NCBI GenBank assembly: GCA_005406025.1
Contig: BGZK01000224.1
Location: 186,001-250,000 of the forward strand
From: Eumeta japonica
Taxonomy: Eukaryota > Arthropoda > Insecta > Lepidoptera > Psychidae
Direction of reading: 5' to 3'
DNA length: 64,000 bases
Shown here: positions 1 to 12,100 of the stretch, piece after piece
Position numbering within the stretch: the first letter of the stretch is position 1
Layout of the letters: each line of letters opens with the position of its first letter
Made by a program: the position numbers and the translations under genes
Notes under the pieces: model-generated
Told to the model about the DNA's origin: nothing
The model's database searches: none
What the model saw: only the letters and a program-made list of their open reading frames with translations

Positions 1-3000
1 CGCCTTTTTAGACTTTACTTACCTGCGTAATGCTGCACCACATTTTCTGTGACTCCACTACTTAAAAATACTACGTCACTAAATATGGACCACTCCTTGA
101 ATTGCGATCAATAGTACACAAATAATATTTATAATTTTAATTAATTTAATTTAAATTAATTAATAAATATCAAGAAATCTTTGTGTTCAAAAAGTTCTAT
201 AATCGGCGTTGCATTACTATTACCTTCTTCTTCTATTTCTTACAAACTACCATTTCATCTATTCACTCTGCATTTTCTGTAGCAACGATTTCATTCCTCT
301 AATATGCTTAATAGGTCTCGACCTTGAGTGGTGGCATGTCTTGGTTGTATACAACGAACTACCATAATTTTAGTTCCGATTAGAGTGTAATGTTTTTTAA
401 TATTGCAATAATATATTATTATACGTGTAACAATAAAATAGACGTGTCATTAAAATGAAATTGTTTGATGAATTGTGAACGTCACGTTTCCTTAAACCCT
501 CGGGCTCCATCTGTCACTACGAACGGCCCTTTAATAGGGAAGCCAAAGTTATTCATTCTGGAACTTGATGTTAATTGGCCAAGCCATCAATTCATATTTT
601 TAAAAGGAAAAATAACTTGATATTTGTTATATCAAATGTGGCTATATTTATAATAACGGCATAATAACCGCAAGTAAAATATACAGATGATCGTAATTTA
701 ACATACACTTATACACTTTCTTCACTACAAAAAGAATTTGAAATTCAAAGGTATGTACCACGTTAATTTCAACACATCAGTAAAAGCTAACCTTTTATAA
801 AAATATCATTATTAGATGTACATAAGTCATCTATTTTAATTTTAATACTAAAATTATATTTTTTAACAATAAAAATTTATATATTTGGAAAGCCCATGTA
901 GAGGTATATAGTACCTAAAAAATTCAATTATATACATTTTTTTTCTTCAATCGGTAATACGGCGTACGAAAGAATGTTGCCAAAATACATCAACTAGTTT
1001 TCGATTAGTCTATCTGTATTGCCATTTATGAGGATGGGTACGAAATACGCTTTTTGCATTCGCTTTCTAAGCTATTAAACAAATAGAACATCAAACGCAT
1101 TTTGTATATTAATACAAAACCTGAATCACCAAGAATGTATTACGCTACGGAGCAATATTTTGCTGAATGACGAAAAAATTAAAAGTTTTGGAGTTACACT
1201 ATTGTCATATAATTACTTTCATCTATTTTGATGCAACAGGACTTGTCCATTTTGGTGACCGAGAGGCTGGAGATTGACAGAATGATGGTGACGATGCTGT
1301 CAGTGGCGACTTTTAATAATACCAAGAGACTAATTAATAAAATTAAAATATATTTACAACATTGCAAAATGTTCATTAATGCTATGCTTGTAATAATAAA
1401 CAAATCCTGTGAAAGAACATTTGCGTATGAAGATAAGTTGCACCTCTATTACACACAAAAAAAAAACTGAGCAATCGAGCTTTGCTTGGCGTCTTTCAAG
1501 TTTTTCATGCATAGATGTATAAAAAAAAGAGAAAATGCAGTCGAATACTATGTTCACGGCGAATAATGACTCAGTGTATTTGATGTTTCTGTCTCACATT
1601 TTATGATACTATTTTGCAACGCCAAGGAGAAGAAGGGAAGAAACATTAGTTCTCATCTGAAATTCCAACCGAAATGTTATAACATAAGCTTTATTTTTAA
1701 ATGCATTTTGTTATTGGAAGACAATAAATCCTATTTTTTTACAATTTACACACGCTGTTCTAAAACAAGGCATCAATAGAGTGGTATAATATTTTAAATT
1801 TTATTATTGTTTTTTGATTGAAAGCATGAAAAGTGTTATAATATATTTCTGTCCATAATAAAGCTTATTGTAGTATTCACCTAAGATTAAAATTAATATG
1901 AACTTTTAATTTCATAGTGCCGGTGAAAATATACATGAAAGAACTTGATAATTTCTAAAGTGTATATATTATAATAATATAAAACTTTCTTAGTATTTAT
2001 ATAATAAAATAAGATGACGAATAATTAAACATTAACATATTTTGATGAACACAATACTAATATACAATTTACCAAAAAACATTTTTTTTTAATACATTTA
2101 ATTTATTGCATGATTTCCCTTTAGAGGTAATTTTAAGATTTATATAAATATAAATAATATGCAAAAAAATAAAAAAGGCGACTCCATTAGTATAAGAACA
2201 GTCTATTATTAAGCGACCGAATGTGACAATGCAAGAAATATGAGACTGGTGTTGCAGTCTATTTCTTTTAAGTCGGTTTATATCTTTGCTTTTGATGCTA
2301 CTTTAAATTAATAAATACAAAACACTCATCGAATACTCATTATAATACATAATTGAATACCCTATTATGATAAAATTAAATTTTTCTTACCAAAAATTAA
2401 AAATATATCATCCTCTTACATAGCTTTTTACGTGATATTTTTGCATCTTTTAACAGAGACTTCACCGTCGTAATTGAAGGTGCGACCAAACTACACTGAA
2501 CGCAGTGAGTGCTAAATTGTATTTCTCTCTCATTTACTGACGCCATTTTCGAGCGAGGTACTGTATATCTTCTCTTTTTTATAGATCAATGTTTTCATGG
2601 GAATATGATAATTTTTCTTAAGAACAATTGGCTTAAGTTCATTTCCAACAATAAATATTGAGATAGCGTACTCATACTACCAAAACATACGAAATTTACT
2701 TGTTACCATATTAATGACACATAGTGCCATCTGTTTAATTTATATCACGTACTTAGTGTGATCTGTTGTCGCGAACGTGACATTAGACCTAATGGTACCT
2801 CAGAATTGCATCCAATATCATAACAATTGCATTGTTGGTATGCTATTGGATGGAATTCTGCAATTAGCGAACATAGCAAATAGTCATACTTCAAGTCACT
2901 CTCAAAATAAACGACTACTACACTCATATTCATTAGGTTATAACATAATATGTATACTTTCATGGATTATTTTTTGTGTTGAATTCAACAATTACCTAAT

Positions 3001-3367
3001 GCAATAAAATAACAATACAGAGTAATATTTAGAATGAAACAAAAATTTAAAAAAATATTATATTCCATATCAAAAATATAAATCCTGAAAGAAAATATCA
3101 AATAGGTGGGTGTATATTTTTACTAAAAATGGTAAATGTCTTCTCAACATTCTTGCTCTATTTCATATTCCAAGTCTTCGACAGTTGATTCATTATTGCT
3201 GAAAATTGAAGATTTTTCTTATCAATGAAATAGGCAAAACCTTGTGAAAGAACATTTTATCATATAAAGCAATAGCCGAGGAATATTACAAGAAAACTGT
3301 TTACACAGATCTTATAGAAGCAAGAAAACAAAAACACAGAACACATTTCACACATACAACACAGAAG
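1..3367. other. AT-rich intergenic DNA, no gene recognised
   Basis: Long poly-A/T and TA-rich stretches with only short chance ORFs. A weak 80-codon ORF near 1228-1470 does not resemble a family I can name. One dispersed repeat piece is described separately at 2463-2600. I see no splice-flanked conserved coding block on either strand. Confidence 0.6.
2463..2600 (+). repeat. Dispersed repeat, copy 1 of a family also at 49.9 kb
   Basis: The stretch carries 'GAAGGTGCGACC', 'AACTACACTGAACGCAGTGA', 'GTGCTAAA', 'CTCATTTACTG' and 'TCTTCTCTTTTTTATA' in that order. The reverse complement of 49890-50062 carries the same blocks in the same order. A short fragment of the same AT-rich end may lie at 1508-1536. 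No class can be assigned; a non-autonomous DNA element is plausible. Confidence 0.55.
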
Positions 3368-6276
3368 CTATCTGATATCAGCCTTATGATCGAAATTAGG
3401 ATCTCTCAAAAACCTTTCCAGATATGGTCTGCCGTGGGGTCCAGCAGAACTGTAGTTTTCATATTTTGGTCTATCTATACATTCCTTTTTGAACGATTTC
3501 AGGAAATACACCCAGCAATCCAATGTATCACTTTTACTGCAAATAAATAAATGCTGATCTTACTTTCATATTCAAAGAGTGTACATTAGAAATAATATTT
3601 ATTGGTAAGCACATGAAAACCACTATTAATATTAATAGCGATATTAAAAATGTAAGTCGTTGTTAAGATAATAAATAAGTAAGAGACCGATGCCTCTACT
3701 TGAGAAATGTTTATAAAAAATTAAAATGAAAGATCTTTATAAATGCAATAAAAGTCAAAAAATCATTTTTAAAAGTTTCATCTGTTTACTTGATTGCATG
3801 CCAGTTTGTTCACGCATCACGCAAAAGCTGCTGCATGAAATTCAATGCAGTTTTCACAGTTACATTGCTGAAGGTCTAACTTAAACAATAAGGCATGTTC
3901 CATCTTGATAAACTACCTAGAAGCTAGTTCTAACTCTATTAAACTGGGAATTGTAATTAAATAAAAAAAAATATTTTTAGAATTTCTGTCTCTATGGTTT
4001 CAAATCACGTCAAAATCTTTTATCGTCATAGTCTTTGCACCATTAAGCATCATCATCATCATCATCAGACACAGCATCATCAGTCAATACGAAAAAACTT
4101 ATGAATTCATTCTATGTACATGTGAGTGGAGCTGCGGGTGACATTTAATATAAAATAAATCTGAAATATTTTATTCACTCTAAGGATATCTTATATTCAA
4201 TAACAATTACTTGTTTAAAACTTAATGAGTTTGTTTGCCGTGTGGCAGTGTATTATAACATTTGTCATGCTTCTGATGTCAATAGATCAGTTTTAAAATA
4301 ATTGAGGTGACATAGGGAAATGCTTTATCATTCATCATATTATATATAAAAAATATAAAAGTATCTCAAAAAATGTGACCAATAATAAAATAAAAAATTA
4401 CACATTTTTATTAAAAAACAAATCAAAACTCCCTATTAACACTAAAGAGAATGATTAAATGAATACATTATTCATTTTCATAAAACATTCACATTTTAAG
4501 AAAAAAAAGTAAAACTAACTTTATAAGAATTGAATCTATCATCCTCTCATAGAATTTTGGGTGATCTTCTAGAATATCTAGTTTACTCAGCATTGCATCA
4601 TCAACTTCATATATTTCACCTGTTTGAAAAAAATATTTAATCATAATTTTTGTTCTATCAATAGAATGCCACCTATCACTGGCAGGCAGTGGCGACGGCT
4701 TCTAAGAACTCGATTCTTATCGGCTTCCCTTTCATAAAATATTTAATATGCATAATTCATAAATAAATAAATTATTGCTTTTTAGTATACAGACATTTAA
4801 AATTATTTTTAATTTTCAATAATTATTGTAAATAATATCTAGCCTTCTTACGTTAGTAACGTAAGCCCTATATAAAAAACACTTCAAATAACTCGAAAGC
4901 AACCGAGTTATTTAGACGACTAAATTCAGAATGTTCACAATCGTCGTAATCAATGTGAAATGTTGAGTCTTCCATATTCAGTTGTATTATAGAATCTCGA
5001 TTCTGTGTGCTTAAGGCACTCGCCCTTGGACACAGAGCTTTAAACTTTGACCCTTTTAAAAAACTAAATAATATATGAATGAAAATAGAATATAATTTTA
5101 TGTGCAAGTTAAACAACAATGATGACTTTTTGGGATCCCCATCGAACCATGAGCCCTGAAATTGTACCCTGCATGCCCGCATGGAAAAGAAAGAGCTAAT
5201 GGTGTTCTGTAATCATAATTATATCTTCTAAAATAAGCATAATTTCATAATACAGATTCTTCCCCTTGACGAGCTATGATGTTGGAGTAAGAATGTCCTT
5301 TCCGATACTTCAATGTAAACCCACTAATATGTGATTCATTAATTACTTATAAAAACCACCATTTACCTAACATTATCTATCTCCAGAATATTAGGTTTAG
5401 ACAAACGTTCAGTAAGATGTAGAAGTGTGATACTGGCACCATTCGAATTAATATCATGTAAAAAACCATAATTGGTAAAAAATATCTAACAAAAACAGTG
5501 ACTGATAAGCTCATATATGTCATATGGTACATAGTAACATATTATGTAGGTTTGTAAAATACATCATATGAAGTACCCAATAATATGAATTGTTGTTTTC
5601 ATATGAGATATTAAATCAAATGAGAATCACACCCAGCGGAAATCCTACATTTGAAGACACAGCAGTTAACGGATAATTTTAAAGATATTTTCTAATTGAA
5701 ACATATTTCACTAGCAGCGATGAACTAGTAAAAATATTTAAAAAGCAATTAAAGCAAAAGCATGAAGTCATATTTGTAGTGCATTACATAGATAATTAAG
5801 TTTAATGCACTTGGCCCATACAATAAACAATCAACAATAATTTCTATTATGTGAAAAGTATAATAAAAATGTGTCAAAATACAATTTATCATAAATAGAA
5901 ACTTCTAACAAAACTAATCAAGCATAAATGAAAGCTTACAAGAGCATTCTAACAAACTATAGGTTTCTTATCTTTATTGAAGGACTTACAAATCCATTAT
6001 AATTTAAGATCTACATTGAATGATAATTTCAAATTAAATTCAAATTTCACATGATTTTTCACAAGAGTTTTTCTGTTTACCTCTAACATGATGCCCCTTA
6101 CCAGGTGAGTATAATAGGAATGGTATATTATATTTTGTGGCAATTATCAATGGATACTTGGTTTTAGTCACTCCTACGCCGATGAAGTTACTTTTTCCGT
6201 TCTCTGGTGAAGTCAACCAGTAGTGGTTAGGTTCGTCGCGTTTCAAGGTGCCGTACACGAAAACGCGATGAGACAT
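3368..6276 (-). CDS. GGACT: Gamma-glutamylaminecyclotransferase (GGACT/Tina-1 family), complete three-exon gene
   Basis: The family releases 5-oxoproline from gamma-glutamyl-amines such as the lysine isopeptides left by transglutaminase crosslinks; it is a small cytosolic enzyme. My splice model (transcript order) is 6276-6081, 4619-4520, 3536-3368, joined at GT-AG borders with all phases matching; the total of 465 nt gives 154 aa plus stop, close to the 153 aa of the human enzyme. Seen in the translation: the substrate-loop motif FVYGTLKR at residues 6-13, NIPFLL at 50-55, GEIYEVDD at 66-73, and Glu83 in LDILE at the position of the known catalytic glutamate (human Glu82). GPHGRPY near the C-terminus also fits the family. 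The start is the first ATG directly before the conserved beta strand. The gene lies tail-on, about 2.9 kb from Trm1 on the same strand. Intron 1 (4620-6080) contains an unidentified 104-codon ORF at 4868-5182 that I do not regard as part of it. Confidence 0.93.
4048..4069. repeat. Short (ATC)n microsatellite
   Basis: About seven CAT/ATC trinucleotides in a row inside intron 2 of the GGACT gene, followed by an interrupted continuation (CAGCATCATCAG). Confidence 0.7.
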
Positions 6277-7117
6277 CTAAAAATGAGTATTGTATTTGAA
6301 ATAAATTTATTGTTCACATCACTACGACAGATTTCATATTCACTAAACCCAACTCTGATGATCTTATATGTCTGAAATGAAAGAGATGATACTTAATATA
6401 ATCAGACATACGAGTTTTCTAAAATAAAATAAAATGGAATTTGAACTGTACCTTTGAAATAAGTACAACTAAGCTTATTTCGTTGAATAATTTAAAGTTG
6501 CAAAAAGCATTCATCGAATTCGTTGAATACTCATAACAACAAATTGGGTTTATGATGGAATGTTAGACCACTATAATAGATAAATCATAATTATCATTTA
6601 ATTATAGATAAGATACTTTAGGATTTTACTATACTAAACACTATGATAAAACATTTCTATTGTCAAAACAACTTGTCAAATTGACAATAAGACACACTAC
6701 TTTTATTCTGTGACTGTGATGGTCAGCGAGGTCACAGAACAAGAGAAAAGTGTAATTCTATTTACCTTCGCACACCTTAAAAGGAAAGAAGGTTGAAAAT
6801 AGTTGTTTATTTCTCATTTATAAAAATGTTACAACACTATTTCTCGGAACTTAACTGGCTAATTTTCACTAATGAATATTTTTTTTTATTGCGTAAAATC
6901 AAAGTTCACATATTTTTATATTGTATAACGGTAAAGGGTGTTAGTACCATTTTGAGAAAAGTTAACAAAAACGTTTGTTCGCACAAAAATATTAGTAGCT
7001 CCTGAACACCTTGGGCGTTGATTATATAACACGTGAGATTATATAAAAACATGTTAAAATTATAATAAAATTAGTTATCTAGATATAATAAAATTAGTTA
7101 TCTATACAAATTTTTTA

Positions 7118-7560
7118 AGGCACTAGTCTTTTCCTGTGGCTTCGCCCGCCTAAGCATACAATAATCATTACTTTTTAAGCTGAATAGGACGATAACTAAT
7201 TTAGTTTCCATTTTGGATTCAGACACCATTTTCATTTTAGATTTCGATTATAGTTGCACTTTCGGCTTTCGATTAGAAAAACGAATCCAACCTCAGCATT
7301 TTCTTATCTCAATTCTGATTCGTATTTTGATTTCGATTCCGATTCTAAACCCCGCCCGGTTCCGCTCTCGATTTCAGCGACATTCCCGCTTACGGTTCCA
7401 AGGCCAACGCCGAAGTCTCACTTGATCGTAATCCCGATTTTGCTCACCAATCCAATTCCGATCTTGGTTCTAGGCTCGTTCCCGATTCGGGTCTCGATTT
7501 CGAACCCAATCCCGTTTCCTATTATATTACCTTTATCTAGGATAACATGTCTACTAAAAG
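7118..7560 (+). repeat. Lepidopteran 'GGCTTCGCCCGC' interspersed repeat with degenerate GATTC-rich tail
   Basis: Starts with a version of CTAG-TTTTCCTGTGGCTTCGCCCGC, the hallmark block of a very common lepidopteran repeat. It is followed from about 7210 to 7520 by a long imperfect run of GATTC/TTCGATT words that keeps two frames open by composition (the 127- and 70-codon ORFs here). These ORFs are rejected as genes. Related copies lie at 12.77, 33.9, 37.2 and perhaps 55.2 kb. Confidence 0.7.
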
Positions 7561-8264
7561 AACTTCACAAAATATTAATTTTGTTAAGGAGCCATTATTT
7601 AATTACGTCACATGTCAATGAGGGTAACAAAGTGTGACTGTGGTGCTTTTCTTATATTTTTTAAATATTTAATTTATATACGCAGTTGTGTCTCTGTTTT
7701 CATATCCTGATATCATTTTCAAATCAAATCAAATCAAAAATATCTTTATTTCGTAGGTAACGAAATTACACTTGAGTTACATCATTAATCAATACTTCAA
7801 CTGTATTCATATTTATAGATGTGGATGTTAAATTTTAAATTCTCGGTATATATTAATTTTATGTTCATAGCTTTTTTTTTGTTTGTCACGCTTTTGCTAC
7901 CAGTTCCAAAAACAATTAATTTTAATAGGTTTTCAAGGAGGTATTAATATATTTTAAAAAGTGTCGACCTATTTATGGAAAAAGATTTTAAATAGAAATA
8001 CATAAATAATTTTGTGTGCTGTTTTAGTTTAACAATTTCTACTAAAAAAAAATTAGATATATGCCACCAAGGACTTTTCTGTAAATTATTCTAAGATCTA
8101 TAAACATATATTTAAGTACTTTAGTTTGATGAGTTTTTATGGTTGTCAGTAAGCCATTTAAGCACCCTAAAAGTTTATTTTTATGACTTGAATATAAAAC
8201 ATCAAGATTTCTATTATTTTATGATGCATTTATTTATATTTTATGATAATATAAATGTATGATA

Positions 8265-8495
8265 CAAGGGGCGTTCGATAAAGTGAGAATGAGTATGTTG
8301 CTGGTATTTTTTTTAACTGTTATTTTGTTTTTTGACAGTCGTCTTTTAGCATAATACACTTGACATAATATGTTGAAAAGTATCTTTTTCTAAGTCTAAT
8401 TCTCTTCTTAACAATGTTTTCATCCTTAGCACCGAAAAAATCCTGAACTGCAGCGACTACTGTTTCATCATCTTCAAATTTTGTTTTGTGGAAAT

Positions 8496-8500
<5 letters not shown>
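8265..8500 (-). pseudogene. Mariner transposase relic (C-terminal end plus terminal repeat)
   Basis: On the minus strand the translation reads FEDDETVVAAVQDFFGA, then a basic stretch, then YVKCIMLKDDC before a stop. This matches the usual C-terminus of mariner transposases (an acidic 'EEVIAAV-x-AYF' helix, then 'W-x-KCI-x-L-x-GDY'). About 50 bp further on, the sequence GGGGCGTTCGATAAAGTGAG looks like a mariner terminal inverted repeat. The upstream part of the transposase is missing: homology stops at the TA tract at 8498. No intact catalytic DDD region is present. Confidence 0.65.

Positions 8501-8545
<45 letters not shown>
8498..8545. repeat. (TA)n microsatellite inside mariner relic
   Basis: An uninterrupted AT dinucleotide run of about 48 bp, directly at the point where mariner homology ends. 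It reads as YIYIYI in two translations, so ORFs across it are artefacts. Confidence 0.95.
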
Positions 8546-8551
<6 letters not shown>

Positions 8552-8982
8552 CGAAACGTAATAAAAAATGCTTTAATCAGGTTGCAGCTGATGGTACGGC
8601 TTTCCATTAGGTGGCCCACTATTGCATTTCAAACCTGGGATGAGGATTATATCCACAATAGAGGGATGTCCAACGACCATGACTGTGACGATAAAATAGA
8701 TATTAGTAACAATAAAAAATATTTAAAGAGAAAATAGTCCGAGTAAAGATTTTTTTTTTAAGTAAATGATAATTTTTTTGCTGGTAGGAATTCGGGTGGC
8801 TTCGGAGTGCGATCATCAATGTATATGCGATCTGACTTTCTTTGTTATGTTTTCAAATGTTGTTTAATCAAGTCCCAGAAGTAAAGATTTATAACATCGA
8901 GTTCTACGAAAATATAGGCACTTGGTCTATATACTTAAATTGTTATTTGGAAACTGTGCCTGAGTAGCATATCAATATTCTT

Positions 8983-8985
<3 letters not shown>

Positions 8986-9070
<85 letters not shown>
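8986..9070. repeat. Long (TA)n microsatellite downstream of Trm1
   Basis: About 85 bp of uninterrupted AT dinucleotides, roughly 110 bp past the Trm1 stop codon. It is likely to be length-polymorphic and to form cruciforms; the assembled length may not be reliable. Confidence 0.95.
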
Positions 9071-9073
<3 letters not shown>

Positions 9074-9159
9074 AAACGGCTATTTAAAATTGGCGTCTAT
9101 TCTATTTTTTGTTGATTAGAAAATAGACAAAACAGTACTTAAGTTGCAAGTGTACAAAT

Positions 9160-9165
9160 TTTATT
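9160..9165 (-). terminator. Candidate poly(A) signal of Trm1
   Basis: AATAAA on the minus strand begins 14 nt after the Trm1 stop codon (TAA at 9181-9179). It would give a very short 3' UTR. AT-rich sequence makes chance AATAAA common, so this is only a candidate. Confidence 0.45.
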
Positions 9166-9178
9166 AATAAATGAGTAA

Positions 9179-12100
9179 TTATGCTTCAGCATCAGAAACA
9201 TTAATAGTTTTCTTTCTTGATTCATCTTCAGATGGTGGCGAATGATCCCTTTTGTTATGTTTTTCTTCTTTCTTTGTGTACTTATTCTGATTCAATGTGC
9301 TCTTTGACATTTTCTCTTCACCTACCCTGCAAGTGATATAAAATTGGGAGGAAATTTAAATAAAAATGGATTTAATTGAACATCTATTTCTGCTGAAAAA
9401 CGTTAATGCTTTAATTAAAGCATTTCAGTTGGGATAGTATAAAATTACATCATTCTCCAAATAATACTATCATTATAATAATTATTATTACAATTAATCA
9501 TTATTATTAAAGTTATCACTTATATCATTATGTTTTATAATGGCAATATAAAACAATATAAAACTGTTTGCAGATTTCTTAAAAAAATGAATTTACCTTT
9601 CTTGTATTGTAATAAATTCTAATTTTATTTCCACATTTCACAATCATACTTAGTCAACTTATAAAAGGAAAATCAATTTCATCAACAAATGTAATTAATA
9701 TTTTCAATTTTATTTAACTATCGTATTTTGATACATATAAATAATAACATAAATAATATGTATCCAATATTTCGTTTTTTTGTCATAATGAAGTTTCAGC
9801 ACGAAAATGCTTATTTAAAACATTGAACCAAAGTAGAAGTATTTATCAAAAGATATATATTCTCTTTACCTTGTAGATGCTTTAGTTCCGGGTCCCCAGA
9901 ATGGTAGTGGATTGAATTGAAACCGTAATCTTCCGTCTCGTCGACTAATCGGATTTGCATCTGGCCTTTCAGTCAAATCCACTATGGATCTAATGTCTGT
10001 CGAAAGCAAAAACTTGGCTACTGGATCTGATTCTAGTTTATTAAAAATTATGAAAAAAAAATATATCAATATAATAATACACTCTTACCTTGGCAGTTAT
10101 CTATCTTAAAATATGATATTAAAAGGGAACCTACAACAATAACAGTATCTTACTAACTTTTTTATGTAGTATAATAAAAAGCATATTTATCATCAGAGAA
10201 TCTTGAAAGAGATGAATACTAACTTATTAGGCTTTATAGGATGCGTCTTCTCCCATGTTCTGACAATGTCCCATATAAAATGTCCCGGTGCATTCGTTTT
10301 TACAGAATTTTTCGCCGCATGAGAATAGGATACTTTATAACCGCCATTCATTATTGCAGACCTAAAAAAATTAGAATACTATAGATAATGTTCGATTCGA
10401 CAAAAAAAAAAAACCATAATATTAATTGTACCTCATTATTAACATGGGCATCGTTTCTAAATGCACCCGACCAAACAATCTGTCCATTGTGTAATATAGA
10501 GGAACATCATGTAATTCTTCTCTGACCATAGACAAAATTCCTTCTAATCTCTTCGAAGTTTTAAACAACTCCGGATTATCTTCGACGTGCATCAACACTT
10601 TAGTTACAAAACTTTCATTGTGAATTGGTGCCGACCATATTGGCCCACCTAACTGGAAATTACACGTTCTCCTTCATTAACAGCAATTTTTTTTATAAAA
10701 CTGTATATTAATGCACTCGTGATGAATAGTTAAGTTACCATAAATACAACAATTAGCCATGTAATTATAAACTTAAAATATGACAAATTTTAAACTATTC
10801 TTAACCTTCCATCTTTAATTTAATAATTTGCCCAAACATTTTTTACGCATTTTGTCAATACCTTATTTCTAAATTTTAATAAAAAAAAAAGCTGTATAAA
10901 TCTTGAGATATATGGCAGAAGAAATATGGAGATGTAAGATTTTGATCTCATATACATATTCTATTTATTTGTCATTGTTTATCTCTATATAGGATGCAGA
11001 CCATGTCGGCGTCATGTTAAAAAAAAGGCCAAATTTTAAGCTCCAAAACCGACGAGCTTGCATGAAACGATTGATGTATGTCAGTGAGGGAATTGAGATA
11101 TGCAAAGACTGTACCATGCAGAAATCTATAACATCTGCCTACCCTTATGGGAAATAGGCGTGAGTTTATATTAATTATTATGTCTATCTCTTATCTTTTG
11201 TATGCTATATTAAATCTCACAACCTGTTCATACTCACGTGGTGTCTCTGGTTGCAATGCTCACACATTTCTTTAACTGGAGGTGCTATTGGTAAAAAAGC
11301 TTTTGATTGATTTGGATTTTTCTCAGTCGGGTTTGGTTTAAAACCACCCAGAGGTTGTAGAGTCAAATGACCACAGCCCACACAGTGATACACCATAGAC
11401 AACTTGCTGAAAAAAATATTTTTAATGTAGTACAAATAACAGAGTAAATCTTGTGAGGTTGTGTTGTTTACAATTATTGGAAAATAAAAATTTTTATAAC
11501 TCATTAACTGTTGAACAGGTTCAATCTGCAGGTCTTTGCACGTTCATGTACTTAACTCATTAATAATTGAACCAGTTTAATTTAATAAGTCTTTGACTAT
11601 TGTGGAATAATTTTTCTTTTATTACAAACTTGTAGAAAGCTGTCATTAGTTGTGATTATGGATGGTGATGTCGTGAAAATGTAGCATGGATACAAAATTC
11701 ATATATTAAAACAATTGAGACGTCTTGTAGTCAAAATTTTGTTTAAAAAAAAATTCAATTTTTTTTAAGTCTTAAATAAATAACTCATTAGGAATTAAAA
11801 GATAGCATTCTGGTTTATTATAATTTAAATTATTGAAAAGCAGAAAATTAATTGATATCATATTGAGACTTTACATTATTTTCTAATCACATAAATAAAC
11901 AGACAAATATAAATGTTAGTACATTCATTATTGGTATTGTATATATATATAAATAAAATAAAGACTGACAACAAAAGACCACAGACAAGTAATCTAAAAC
12001 TACAAAAATACGAGAATTCTGCAGTAATTTTAATGAAATTTAATTAATAGCTTAAACAATAAAAACAGATAAACTTAGTACCTGGTGGTTTTCTTACAGT

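Larger units (their letters stand above)
6277..9178. other. Intergenic repeat-rich DNA between GGACT and Trm1
   Basis: Separates the GGACT start from the Trm1 stop. Apart from the interspersed repeat, mariner relic and two TA tracts listed separately, I see only AT-rich DNA. The GGACT promoter must lie near 6280-6800 but no sharp core element is visible. Confidence 0.6.

Noticed and set aside
1228..1470. 80-codon ORF with 'NKSCERTFAYEDKLHL', vaguely like a hAT dimerisation region
   Set aside because: The resemblance rests on a few residues; no other hAT block, TIR or target duplication is present nearby.
7213..7637. Overlapping 70- and 127-codon plus-strand ORFs
   Set aside because: Both come from the degenerate GATTC-rich tail of an interspersed repeat; composition alone keeps the frames open.
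8320..8737. ORFs on both strands containing YIYIYI runs
   Set aside because: They read through a (TA)n microsatellite; only the mariner-like end of the minus frame is meaningful.
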